From an uncultured Paraprevotella sp. (lineage in GTDB: Bacteria > Bacteroidota > Bacteroidia > Bacteroidales > Bacteroidaceae), in NCBI GenBank assembly GCA_944320775.1, contig CALUIV010000002.1, forward strand, positions 87,224-151,223: a stretch of DNA of 64,000 nt, in the 5' to 3' direction. Positions within the stretch are counted from its first letter, which is position 1, and every line of letters starts with the position of its first letter. The notes below the pieces were generated by a model, which did not search any database, was not told where the DNA came from, and saw only the letters and a program-made list of their open reading frames with translations. Below, piece by piece: positions 1 through 8,197 of the stretch. Both the position numbers and the translations under genes were made by a program.

Positions 1-2027
1 CCTGAAACATTAACGGGTTTGATTGTTATAACACCTGTGGTCCGGTCGTATGTCGTAGAATTAGTAATACTCATGCTACTATGTTGAAAAAAGACGTGTG
101 CCGACAGTGTCCGAGTGATTTTACCATTTTCGTTTTCTTTAGTGAAATTGCGTGAATACCATGTTCCTAACGAATGGTTTAGTCCCATGTCTAAATTCTC
201 GTTGCCTAATATGATATATTGAGGATCAGCCATGTCGGGATAAGTTACAAATGAATGGATATCAGGAATATTGGGAAATATGTTGTATTGAGTAAATAGC
301 GTCCCTGTTTTCTCAGACCGCATTCTGAATGATGCATGCAGGTTTAAATAATGATAGTCTTTTTTAGGAGATAAAACAGGCATGTTCCGTTTGGCATAAT
401 TCATCTCATCATGTCTGTAATTGTAAGTTGCATCTAACTGAAATGAGTAAATATCTTTCGTGCCACTCAAACTTGTTACCACAGAATGACTCCAGCTTTC
501 ATCCCACCAGTTTCGTGTCGTTTCATCTTCAATTGAATAATCTTTCGGTTGATTCCCTTCTGTTTGTCCGGCCAGATAGCCTATCTCATTAGCGGAATGT
601 TTATCCTTGTCATACATATATTCCACACGCACACAAAAACGTTTGAATCCTTTTACCTTAAAATATTGCATGATCCGGGCATTTGCCTCATGACTACGGT
701 TATCTTTTGTTTTCTTCAAAAACCTGTCAATTACTCTTGAGTTTTGAGATTCGTCATTAAAATACTTGTAATAAGTATCATCATATTCTTCAGTATCATT
801 TTTTCCAATGGATATGTTGTGCCCTAATTTAAAGTATGTTTTGGTATTGGGAATACTATACCACAAATTCAGATTATGACTATAGACCAGGCCGTTTCCT
901 TCACGGCTGTTCTGTTCCTGTTGCAAATCAATTGCTTTGGGATGCTGATTGTCAGCAATTAATAAGGACTCCAGTGTGTCGGATATATTGCCACCATAGG
1001 GCAGGGGATTTTCATTCCAATTTGCCTTTAATGTAGATTTTTCGTCTTTGCTGTTGCTCACATCAAAAGAGCCCAAATAATTCAGAGTTAATGCTTTGGT
1101 AATATTCCAGTCTGTTTTTATATGACCGGCTATTCTGTCTGTATGGGTATTTCTACGACTGTCATTTGCCGAGAACATACTACCATCCGACAAATATAGC
1201 TCAGACCATTGGTTCCCTGCTTGATCGTAAATTTCCTTATTATAGTCCAGACCACCCTCTACCTTAAAATATCCTTTATCTTTTATACCCTTTTTGTTTT
1301 TCCAAAGAAATGTAGCCCCTGGAGTATAGAATTGGTTGTCACCAGCCTGCATCTCCCCTGCGCGTTCTTTGCCATCACCATTATACCACATCTGTTCGTT
1401 GATATTATTGGCATTACCAAAAAGAGATACGCGGAACTGATCCGTAAAGGTATTACCAAAAGCCTTGCCCATGAAGCGTTCATCAGTACCGCCTCCAACA
1501 GCAATTTCTCCGGTCCATACTCCCATATACTTTTTGCGCACACTTACATCGGCTACTAATTCCTCTCTACCATCATCAATATCATAACGCATGGCAAAGT
1601 CACTTTTGCGCTCGTACACTTTTACGTTTTTCATAATATAGGATGGCAATGCCTGTAGGGCCAGCATGGGATCTTTATGAGAAAAGTCCATGCCGTTTAT
1701 CAATATGCGTTTCACTTCCCTGCCGTTGTGATAGAGTAATCCGTTACGGAAACTCATACCCGGCAGTTTCTCAAAGGCATCTCGCAACAAGGCACTGCTT
1801 TTGAGATCCAAAGCATCCAAATCATAAATGGTTGTATCCTTTCTGGTTACCAGCAGAAGACGTGTCGCCGTAATTGTGGTTTCCTGCAAATGATGGAATT
1901 TCATACTGTCCACAGTTAAAGAATCGTTTCTTGTAGAAACGAATGTCTGGTTTCCAGCATGACAAATGGGTAAGGAAGCAACCTTAAGAATCAGTAGAAA
2001 GATAAATGTTATTAATCGAAATGGCAT
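1..2027 (-). CDS. Outer-membrane beta-barrel / TonB-receptor-like protein (5' part only)
   Basis: The reading frame is open on the reverse strand from the ATG at 2027 to the left edge, so about 675 residues are seen and the C-terminus is missing. The N-terminus is a signal peptide (MPFRLITFIFLLIL, ending near CHAG). A TonB-plug-like segment follows (TITATR, LRDAFEKLPG, ILINGMDF, YIMKNVKVYE), then long amphipathic beta-strand stretches typical of a barrel. There is no CarboxypepD_reg-like domain before the plug, as in the outer-membrane beta-barrel group related to TonB receptors (OMP_b-brl_3 type). It should lie in the outer membrane; the substrate is unknown. A TAATTTTG -7-like box lies at 2134-2127, with a run of eight G (reverse strand) just upstream. 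Confidence 0.85.
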   Translation of the reverse strand, partial: MPFRLITFIFLLILKVASLPICHAGNQTFVSTRNDSLTVDSMKFHHLQETTITATRLLLVTRKDTTIYDLDALDLKSSALLRDAFEKLPGMSFRNGLLYHNGREVKRILINGMDFSHKDPMLALQALPSYIMKNVKVYERKSDFAMRYDIDDGREELVADVSVRKKYMGVWTGEIAVGGGTDERFMGKAFGNTFTDQFRVSLFGNANNINEQMWYNGDGKERAGEMQAGDNQFYTPGATFLWKNKKGIKDKGYFKVEGGLDYNKEIYDQAGNQWSELYLSDGSMFSANDSRRNTHTDRIAGHIKTDWNITKALTLNYLGSFDVSNSKDEKSTLKANWNENPLPYGGNISDTLESLLIADNQHPKAIDLQQEQNSREGNGLVYSHNLNLWYSIPNTKTYFKLGHNISIGKNDTEEYDDTYYKYFNDESQNSRVIDRFLKKTKDNRSHEANARIMQYFKVKGFKRFCVRVEYMYDKDKHSANEIGYLAGQTEGNQPKDYSIEDETTRNWWDESWSHSVVTSLSGTKDIYSFQLDATYNYRHDEMNYAKRNMPVLSPKKDYHYLNLHASFRMRSEKTGTLFTQYNIFPNIPDIHSFVTYPDMADPQYIILGNENLDMGLNHSLGTWYSRNFTKENENGKITRTLSAHVFFQHSSMSITNSTTYDRTTGVITIKPVNVS

Positions 2028-2748
2028 AAGAAATAAGGTGAAATATTAATGAATAATAATTGACTGTATCTGGTTGTCTGATTTGAGCTGTAAAACTCAT
2101 TTCCTCTCAATTTATAGGATTTTCTTCAAAATTAATGAAAAAAAATCACCCCCCCCATTTTTACAATAATTAACCATAAAAGATACTCAAAAAGTAATAG
2201 GTACAGTGGGCATTTGGAAATCTTATTTTTCTAAATGCTCATTTTTACGTTTCCATTTTGTTTTGGGGCTGCCAATATTGCTTTTATCGGGTCAGAAACC
2301 GGCTTTATCAAGTCGGTAGTTATATTTTGGCGTTTCTCTTTTAAGAAATTGTGGGGATAACAAGAGAGCATTAAGGGAAAATTCCAGTACTTGTATTTTC
2401 TCTTGTATCTTTTTAATAGGAACAGACATCTCTAAATCTTCGTCCTTATTCAAGGAAAAATCCCTTTATAGAGCCTCCATTTACAGAAGAATAAGCCTTC
2501 AGGCTTTGTTTTTCTGAATTTATATTTCTAAATTTGTAGAATGCGGCGTGAACGGGTGTAATATACGCTCGTAATGGGGTGTCCTTCGGTGGATTAGTAC
2601 GGACCGCTTTCACTTGGATGGCTTTTTCGTCGGTTTTCCGGAGAGAATGATGTTGTCGAAGGATTTTTGCCCTGCTTCCTCCCTGTATCTTACACGGGAA
2701 TTGAAAATGGAATAAAATTTATTACCTTAATTATATACAGAAAATAAA
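2028..2748. other. Intergenic region between the OMP gene and etfB
   Basis: This 721-bp stretch holds no convincing gene. The left part contains the presumed upstream region of the reverse-strand OMP gene, including a C8 run at 2149-2156. The right part holds the etfB promoter and leader. A short reverse-strand frame (2429-2292, 45 codons, starting MSVPIKKIQEKIQ) is open in the middle and continues past one stop for about 20 lysine-rich codons. It may be a gene remnant or chance, and I do not call it as a gene. Confidence 0.6.
2505..2536 (+). promoter_or_regulatory. Promoter of the etfB-etfA-acd operon
   Basis: TTTG at 2505-2508, a 20-bp spacer and TAAATTTG at 2529-2536 match the Bacteroidota sigma-ABfr consensus exactly. 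Transcription would start near 2543, giving a leader of about 210 nt before etfB, unusually long compared with other genes here. Confidence 0.7.
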
Positions 2749-2754
2749 TTGAAT

Positions 2755-3627
2755 ATGAGTTTGAAAATCGTTGTACTTGCCAAGCAAGTTCCCGACACAC
2801 GCAATGTGGGACCGGATGCGATGACCCCGGAGGGTACCATCAACCGTTCCGCGCTGCCGGCTGTGTTCAATCCCGAAGACTTGAATGCCCTGGAACAGGC
2901 TCTTCGTCTGAAAGACCAGAATCCGGGTTCTACCGTAACTATCGTGACCATGGGACCTCCGCGTGCCGCAGAGATCATCCGTGAAGGTCTGTATCGTGGT
3001 GCCGATAACGGTTACCTGTTGAGCGACCGTGCCTTTGCCGGTGCCGATACATTGGCTACATCTTATGCTTTGGCCCGCACCATTGAGAAGATCGGTGTGC
3101 CTGATCTGGTAATCGGCGGTCGTCAGGCGATTGACGGTGATACCGCGCAGGTAGGTCCGCAGGTGGCTCAGAAACTGAATATGCCCCAGGTGACTTACGT
3201 AGAAGACGTGTTGAGCTGTGCCGACGGAAAAATCGTTGTGAAGCGTCATATCGACGGCGGTGTGGAAACTGTTGAGGCTCCGCTTCCGGTGGTGCTTACC
3301 GTAAACGGCAGTGCTGCTCCATGTCGTCCGCGCAACGCCAAGCTGGTGATGAAATACAAACGTGCCATGGCTCCGATGGAGATGCCGGCCGAGGGGTTGC
3401 CTTATGCCGAGGAATACGAAAAGAAACCATACCTGACTTTAGGTCAGCTCAGTGCCGCCGATGTGGAGGCCGATCTGGCACAGTGCGGTTTGAGCGGCTC
3501 ACCGACCAAGGTGAAGGCTATTGAGAACATCGTGTTCAAGGCTAAGGAGAGCAAGGTGCTCACCGCCAGCGATGCCGATGTAGAGAGTTTGATTCAGGAA
3601 TTATTGGCTAACCATACCATTGGATAA
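2755..3627 (+). CDS. etfB: Electron transfer flavoprotein, beta subunit
   Basis: This is the beta (FixA-type) subunit of an electron transfer flavoprotein, a soluble heterodimer that accepts electrons from acyl-CoA dehydrogenases. At 290 aa it has the family length. It begins MSLKIVVLAKQVPDT, the usual N-terminal strand, and carries the conserved nucleotide-binding stretch GGRQAIDGDTAQVGPQ near residue 120. The ATG at 2755 is preferred over an upstream TTG at 2749 because the family starts at this point. It is followed 6 bp later by etfA and then an acyl-CoA dehydrogenase, so the three form one operon. Base composition is clearly richer in G+C and codons more uniform than in most of the window, which suggests high expression rather than transfer. 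Confidence 0.95.
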   Translation: MSLKIVVLAKQVPDTRNVGPDAMTPEGTINRSALPAVFNPEDLNALEQALRLKDQNPGSTVTIVTMGPPRAAEIIREGLYRGADNGYLLSDRAFAGADTLATSYALARTIEKIGVPDLVIGGRQAIDGDTAQVGPQVAQKLNMPQVTYVEDVLSCADGKIVVKRHIDGGVETVEAPLPVVLTVNGSAAPCRPRNAKLVMKYKRAMAPMEMPAEGLPYAEEYEKKPYLTLGQLSAADVEADLAQCGLSGSPTKVKAIENIVFKAKESKVLTASDADVESLIQELLANHTIG

Positions 3628-3633
3628 AGAAAC

Positions 3634-4656
3634 ATGAATAACGTATTTGTATATTGTGAACTGGAAGGCACAACCGTTGCCGAGGTAAGTCAGGAACTGT
3701 TGACCAAGGGACGTAAGTTGGCCAATACGCTGGGCGTTCAGCTCGAAGCTGTTGCTGCCGGCAGTGGTATTGTAGGTAAGGTAGAGGCACAGATCCTGCC
3801 TTATGGAGTAGATAAACTGCATCTCTTTGATGCTCCGGGACTGGCTCCTTACACTTCATTGCCACATACTTCTATTTTAGTGAATCTGTTCAAGGCCGAG
3901 CAGCCTCAGATCTGTCTGATGGGTGCCGATGTTGTGGGCCGTGATTTGGGTCCGCGCGTATCTTCAGCCCTGCATTCCGGTCTGACTGCCGACTGTACTG
4001 CATTGGAAATCGGTCCGCATGAGGACAAGCGTGCCGGAAAGACTTATGAGAATCTGTTGTATCAGATCCGTCCGGCTTTCGGCGGTAACATTGTAGCAAC
4101 CATTATCAATCCGGAAAACCGTCCGCAGATGGCTACCGTGCGTAGCGGTGTGATGAAGGCCGAGATCCTGGATCCGGACTATAAGGGTGAAGTGATTGTA
4201 CACGATGTGGCCAAATTTGTTCCGGAAACCGATTATGTGGTCAAGGTGCTCGACCGTCATGTGGAGAAGGCCAAGAATAACCTGAAGGGCGCTCCGATTG
4301 TGATTGCCGGCGGTTATGGTATGGGCAGCAAGGAAGGTTTCGATATGCTGTTTGAACTGGCCAAGGAATTGCATGCCGAGGTAGGAGGTAGCCGTGCGGC
4401 AGTCGATGCCGGATTTTGCGACCACGATTTGCAGATCGGTCAGACCGGTGTGACGGTTCGTCCGAAGGTATATATCGCCTGCGGTATTTCCGGAGCGATC
4501 CAGCACATTGCCGGAATGAAGGAGAGCGGCATCATCATCTCCGTAAACAGCGATCCGAACGCACCGATCAATGCCATTGCCGACTATGTGATCAACGGCA
4601 CGGTGGAAGAGGTGGTTCCGAAACTGATCAAGTATTACAAACAAAACAGCAAGTAA
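3634..4656 (+). CDS. etfA: Electron transfer flavoprotein, alpha subunit
   Basis: This is the FAD-binding alpha (FixB-type) subunit, 340 aa. The C-terminal FAD domain is complete: GGYGMGSKEGF, GGSRAAVDAGF, QIGQTGVTVRPK, then ACGISGAIQHIAGM and IISVNSDPNAPI, the hallmark flavin-binding motifs. The N-terminal half is the usual alpha/beta domain that contacts the beta subunit. No ferredoxin-like 4Fe-4S extension is present. It lies 6 bp after etfB and 7 bp before the acyl-CoA dehydrogenase. Whether this ETF only accepts electrons or also bifurcates cannot be told from motifs I can read. Confidence 0.95.
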   Translation: MNNVFVYCELEGTTVAEVSQELLTKGRKLANTLGVQLEAVAAGSGIVGKVEAQILPYGVDKLHLFDAPGLAPYTSLPHTSILVNLFKAEQPQICLMGADVVGRDLGPRVSSALHSGLTADCTALEIGPHEDKRAGKTYENLLYQIRPAFGGNIVATIINPENRPQMATVRSGVMKAEILDPDYKGEVIVHDVAKFVPETDYVVKVLDRHVEKAKNNLKGAPIVIAGGYGMGSKEGFDMLFELAKELHAEVGGSRAAVDAGFCDHDLQIGQTGVTVRPKVYIACGISGAIQHIAGMKESGIIISVNSDPNAPINAIADYVINGTVEEVVPKLIKYYKQNSK

Positions 4657-4663
4657 GAGAAAA

Positions 4664-6370
4664 ATGGCTAATTATTATTCAGATATTCCGGAACTCAAGT
4701 ATCACTTGAACAATCCGATGATGGAGCGCATCTGCCAGTTGAAAGAGCGCGACTACCGTGACAAGGACGAATTTGACTATGCACCGAGCGACTTTGCCGA
4801 TGCAATGGATTCATACGACAAGGTGTTGGAAATCACCGGCGAGATTACGGCCGATGTGATTGCCGCCAATGCCGAGAGCGTGGACGAGGAAGGACCTCAC
4901 TGTGCCAACGGACGTGTGGAGTATGCACAGGGCACCAAGCAGAATCTGGAAACCATGGTAAAGGCCGGACTCAACGGTATGACCATGCCGCGCCGCTTCG
5001 GTGGACTGAACTTCCCGATTACTCCGTATACCATGTGTGCCGAGATCGTGGCTGCCGCCGATGCCGGTTTCGGTAACATCTGGTCTTTGCAGGACTGTAT
5101 CGAAACCCTGTATGAATTCGGAAATGAGGACCAGCACAGCCGTTTCATCCCGCGTATCTGCGCCGGAGAGACCATGTCTATGGACCTGACCGAGCCGGAT
5201 GCTGGTTCCGACTTGCAGAGCGTGATGCTGAAGGCCACTTACGACGAGGAGAATCAGTGCTGGCGTCTGAACGGTGTGAAGCGATTCATCACCAACGGAG
5301 ATGCCCACCTGCATCTGGTTCTGGCCCGTTCGGAAGAGGGTACAAAGGACGGTCGCGGACTGTCTATGTTCATCTATGATAAGAACGATGGCGGTGTGGA
5401 TGTGCGCCGTATTGAGAATAAGTTGGGTATTCACGGTTCACCGACCTGTGAGCTGGTTTACAAGAATGCCAAAGCTGAGCTTTGCGGCGAGCGTAAGTTG
5501 GGTCTGATCAAATATGTGATGGCGTTGATGAACGGTGCCCGTCTGGGTATCGCTGCCCAGTCCGTCGGATTGAGTCAGGCCGCTTACAACGAAGGATTGG
5601 CTTATGCCAAGGATCGTGAGCAGTTCGGCAAGGCAATTATCAACTTCCCGGCTGTCTACGATATGCTTTCTATCATGAAGGCCAAGCTGGATGCCGGCCG
5701 TGCATTGTTGTACCAGACTTCACGCTATGTAGATATCTACAAGGCATTGGACGATATTGCCCGCGAGCGCAAGCTCACTCCGGAAGAGCGCCAAGAGCAG
5801 AAGAAATATGCCAAACTGGCCGACAGCTTTACGCCGCTGGCTAAGGGTATGAACTCTGAGTATGCCAACCAGAATGCTTATGACTGTATTCAGATTCACG
5901 GCGGTTCCGGTTTCATGATGGAGTATGCTTGCCAGCGCATTTATCGTGATGCCCGCATCACTTCTATTTACGAAGGTACCACTCAGTTGCAGACCGTAGC
6001 GGCGATTCGCTATGTGACCAACGGTTCTTATGCGGCTACTTTGCACGATTTCGAAACAGTGCCTTGTGCTCCGGAATATGAAGAAATCAGAAACCGCATC
6101 AAGTCGATGACCAGCAAGTTTGAGGCTTGCACGAATGCCGTTAAGGAAGCCGGCGATCAGGAATTGCACGACTTCGTGGCCCGTCGCCTGATGGAAATGG
6201 CCGCAGTTTGCGTGATGTCGCATCTGTTGCTTCAGGATGCAACCCGCTGTCCGGAACTTTTCGACAAGAGCCTGAAAGTGTATGTCAACTACGCGGAGTC
6301 AGAAGTGGAGAAGCATTTTAACTTTATCCGCAAGTTCGATGCCACCCAGTTAGCTGCTTACAGACAGTAA
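4664..6370 (+). CDS. Acyl-CoA dehydrogenase family protein
   Basis: This is an FAD-dependent acyl-CoA dehydrogenase that should pass electrons to the ETF encoded just upstream. Visible family motifs are MDLTEPDAGSDLQ (flavin and substrate contacts, near residue 172), ITNGDAH, DREQFGKAI, QIHGGSGFM and YEGTTQLQ, whose Glu is at the usual catalytic-base position. At 568 aa it is longer than the common 380-aa enzymes because of about 110 residues after the dehydrogenase core, as in the ACAD-C type; the N-terminus also has an extra helical segment. The natural acyl-CoA is not evident. An alternative is a butyryl- or branched-chain-type enzyme linked to amino-acid breakdown. The operon ends in a strong hairpin at 6407. 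Confidence 0.92.
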   Translation: MANYYSDIPELKYHLNNPMMERICQLKERDYRDKDEFDYAPSDFADAMDSYDKVLEITGEITADVIAANAESVDEEGPHCANGRVEYAQGTKQNLETMVKAGLNGMTMPRRFGGLNFPITPYTMCAEIVAAADAGFGNIWSLQDCIETLYEFGNEDQHSRFIPRICAGETMSMDLTEPDAGSDLQSVMLKATYDEENQCWRLNGVKRFITNGDAHLHLVLARSEEGTKDGRGLSMFIYDKNDGGVDVRRIENKLGIHGSPTCELVYKNAKAELCGERKLGLIKYVMALMNGARLGIAAQSVGLSQAAYNEGLAYAKDREQFGKAIINFPAVYDMLSIMKAKLDAGRALLYQTSRYVDIYKALDDIARERKLTPEERQEQKKYAKLADSFTPLAKGMNSEYANQNAYDCIQIHGGSGFMMEYACQRIYRDARITSIYEGTTQLQTVAAIRYVTNGSYAATLHDFETVPCAPEYEEIRNRIKSMTSKFEACTNAVKEAGDQELHDFVARRLMEMAAVCVMSHLLLQDATRCPELFDKSLKVYVNYAESEVEKHFNFIRKFDATQLAAYRQ

Positions 6371-6406
6371 GGATCGGACGGTTCGCATGAACTGTTTATG
6401 AATATA

Positions 6407-6457
6407 GCCCCACGGATTAGAATCGTTATTGATTCCCTAATCCGTGGGGCTTCTTTT
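6407..6457 (+). terminator. Rho-independent terminator after the etf-acd operon
   Basis: A perfect 14-bp stem (6407-6420 with 6437-6450), rich in GC at its base, is followed by TTCTTTTTT. Confidence 0.9.
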
Positions 6458-6474
6458 TTGAAGAAATCTGTCGT

Positions 6475-6517
6475 CAACCAGAAAACTTCATTTTCGTTTT
6501 CCTCTGCGCTCACCTTT
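6475..6517 (+). repeat. Left direct repeat flanking the accessory island
   Basis: This matches 41 of 43 bases of 11021-11063, in the same orientation. In the right copy the segment contains the -33 TTTG and most of the spacer of the truA promoter. Here the -33 element is TTTT and the sequence that follows lacks an intact -7 box, so this copy is a decayed promoter. The pair could be a duplicated attachment site or a duplication made by insertion; the mechanism is inferred, the repeat is seen. Confidence 0.85.
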
Positions 6518-6710
6518 TTGTATATCTGTTATAATTAAGTGAATTGTATTTGATTATCAGTGCGTTGTATAAAGTTTCTACGAAAGTTGACAATGGATAA
6601 ACACGAATTGTCTCGAAACGTATATTTCTTATGCTTTCAAATAACTCTTTATTTCATTTTAAGGGTAACATTCCTTTCTGAAAAAGCAGTACAAACAGAC
6701 CGTAATACCG

Positions 6711-6932
6711 TTATTCAAACTTGCCTTTCGTCAGTTCCTCTTTCAGGAAAGCGAACACATAGTAGTAGCTTTGGTGATAAAAATGTGTCCGTTCATCCAT
6801 TATTTTCCGATAAGTTTCCGAATTGAATACCGTGGCAAGGGCTTCTTCCATTGTCATTTCGCTGTTCTGTTCTGTCAGCAGGGCGGCAAGGTTTTTTACC
6901 ATATCCGCCATCATTTCCGTTTTCTCGTTCAT
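6711..6932 (-). CDS. Small helical protein of the DUF3791/DUF3990 operon
   Basis: This 73-aa, probably all-helical, soluble protein starts MNEKTEMMADMVKNLAALL and contains EEALATVFNSETYRKI. The second motif resembles the helix pattern of DUF3791 proteins but is not close enough for me to assign it. Its ATG overlaps the TGA of the DUF3990 gene as ATGA (6929-6932), so translation is very probably coupled. It is the last gene of a three-gene operon. A role as antitoxin or accessory protein to the ADP-ribosyltransferase-like middle gene is an inference from order and size only. Confidence 0.75.
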   Translation of the reverse strand: MNEKTEMMADMVKNLAALLTEQNSEMTMEEALATVFNSETYRKIMDERTHFYHQSYYYVFAFLKEELTKGKFE

Positions 6933-7402
6933 AACTTTTTCAACAGTTTAATGGCACGTTCCGTACCGAAGAAATATTGGAAAGTTACTCCTTTCATGTA
7001 TTGCAGGTTACGCACAAGTGTGGGAAGGTCTATCGAACGGTTCTCGTATCGCCACAACTGCACGCCTACCCGGTCGTTGGCTATAGGACCGATTACCACG
7101 TCATATTCATGTACAGGCTTTTCGGTCGGATTGTTCCGATTTAATAAGATGAATTTTGCCCATTCTTCAGAATAGTCGTCAAAACGGAGTACATTCAGGT
7201 CATTCAAGGCATCGTCATCAACAAGGTAGCTTTGTACAATTGGGGTACCAATCTCCAACTGTTCAACTTTCACTTGCACCATAGTCAAAGCTTGCTCATA
7301 GTTCGCAGATAGATAGAATCCACGTCCGAAATCTTTGTTCGGTTTTGATTTCAGCAAGTCTATCTTATCGAAATCTTTGTTTGTTCCATGATAAAGTTTC
7401 AT
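6929..7402 (-). CDS. DUF3990 protein, ADP-ribosyltransferase-like
   Basis: This 157-aa protein matches the DUF3990 pattern: MKLYHGTNKDFDKIDL at the start, then DFGRGFYLSANYEQA (near residue 32), DDYSEEWAKFILLNR (near 84) and YDVVIGPIANDRV (near 110). The YHGT and GFYLS motifs sit where PARP/Arr-type ADP-ribosyltransferases place the His and Tyr that hold NAD; the third catalytic residue could be a Glu of EEW, but this is not established. The start at 7402 was chosen over 7429 because MKLYHGT is the family start and the ATG overlaps the TGA of the upstream gene (ATGA, 7399-7402). It is flanked by two small partners in a coupled operon, an arrangement suggestive of a toxin-antitoxin or defence module. 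The target is unknown. Confidence 0.85.
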   Translation of the reverse strand: MKLYHGTNKDFDKIDLLKSKPNKDFGRGFYLSANYEQALTMVQVKVEQLEIGTPIVQSYLVDDDALNDLNVLRFDDYSEEWAKFILLNRNNPTEKPVHEYDVVIGPIANDRVGVQLWRYENRSIDLPTLVRNLQYMKGVTFQYFFGTERAIKLLKKL

Positions 7403-7623
7403 ACCAATGCTCCTCCATGACGATGACAATACTCCGCAATGTCGTCCACCATTGAGGCAAACGACTGTGTATGCACATAACCGTAGTTGCGGTCGATGAA
7501 ATCTATTCCTTTATAGCGACTTAGGTAGTTGAAGGCCTGTTTCATCGTTAGTCCGTACTTACGTCCGAACTCAAGGATGAAGATGACTGTCCATTCCAGT
7601 TTGTCCTTTATATCATATTCCAT
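7399..7623 (-). CDS. DUF3791 domain protein
   Basis: This 74-aa protein has the DUF3791 pattern: a helical N-terminal half (KLEWTVIFILEFGRKYGLTM, KQAFNYLSRYKGIDF) and the typical end YGYVHTQSFASMVDDIAEYC. It is the first gene of the operon and overlaps the DUF3990 gene by 4 bp. DUF3791 genes are commonly found next to DUF3990 genes, which supports a shared function. Upstream, on the reverse strand, TATCTTTG (7656-7649) could be a -7 box, but no TTTG stands at the right distance. That box lies at the outer edge of the 175-bp inverted repeat. Confidence 0.82.
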   Translation of the reverse strand: MEYDIKDKLEWTVIFILEFGRKYGLTMKQAFNYLSRYKGIDFIDRNYGYVHTQSFASMVDDIAEYCHRHGGALV

Positions 7624-7649
7624 GGTGATATTCCTTAGACCTTTTAGAC

Positions 7650-7824
7650 AAAGATAGTGAAACTCGCCCGATTATGGATGGATTCAGGAAAAATAATGTA
7701 AACTATTGGTTTTTCAGTAAGATACGTAGCATTATTCAATATTCCTTAATATGTGCTTTAAAGCCGTTTTTTGAATAGCTAAGCAGAAAAATTGCTACCT
7801 ATCCGTTGCCCATTCCGGTTGCAT
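7650..7824 (+). repeat. Left arm of a 175-bp inverted repeat
   Basis: This segment is the reverse complement of 10816-10990 with only two mismatches (at 7659 and 7728). The two arms enclose 2,991 bp carrying the nuclease/SDR remnant, the lipoprotein gene and the recombinase remnant. The arm holds no gene that I recognise. Its outer end provides the TATCTTTG box facing the DUF3791 gene. Confidence 0.95.
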
Positions 7825-8197
7825 GGTACCCAATGCCTTTTTCAAGGTGGCGCTGACTGGACTGGCCGAAGTCCGACCGTAGGTCATCGGGTTCCTGTTC
7901 AAGAACACTTCGGGCAACCGTCGGCTCGACAGTTACGTCAACACGGTGGACGAAGTGGAGTGTATCACCGGTTACGACTTCTTTGCGGCCCTGCCCGACA
8001 GTACGGAGAAGCGCGTCGAAGCCGCCTACCGCCACTATCCGCTCCTTATGCATCCCGAGACTGTGGCCCGCCACATCGTGTGTGCCCTCCATCGGCAGCA
8101 GCGCGTGGCCGTTATCAATGCCCGCTACCGCCTGCTCGTCGCCCTTTGGCGCCTCATTCCCCGTTGCCTGTGGAAGTGTCTGCCGGTGCAGGATTGA
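7823..8197 (+). pseudogene. Fused remnants: DNA/RNA non-specific endonuclease C-terminus and probable SDR C-terminus
   Basis: One frame starting at 7823 reads PNAFFKVALTGLAE, a TAG stop at 7880, then GFLFKNTSGNRR, YVNTVDEVECITGYDFFAAL and PDSTEKRVEA. This is the C-terminal part of NUC-type DNA/RNA non-specific endonucleases; the N-terminal catalytic DRGH region is absent. From about 8026 the frame continues as PETVARHIVCALHRQQ and YRLLVALWRLIPRC, which resembles the C-terminus of short-chain dehydrogenases (less certain). The segment is visibly richer in G+C than its neighbours, suggesting a foreign or translocated origin. It begins exactly at the inner edge of the left inverted repeat. No function is expected. 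Confidence 0.7.

Larger units (their letters stand above)
6371..6710. other. Intergenic region after acd, including left direct repeat
   Basis: Apart from the terminator at 6407, this region holds one copy of a 43-bp direct repeat (6475-6517) and about 190 bp of AT-rich sequence in which I see no gene. A small forward reading frame near 6560 has no family resemblance and is ignored. Confidence 0.6.

Noticed and set aside
1209-1559. 116-codon forward frame opposite the first gene
   Set aside because: It is antisense to a long intact outer-membrane protein frame and shows no family motif.
6560-6826. 88-codon forward frame near the left direct repeat
   Set aside because: Overlaps the small helical protein gene on the other strand and has no recognisable features.
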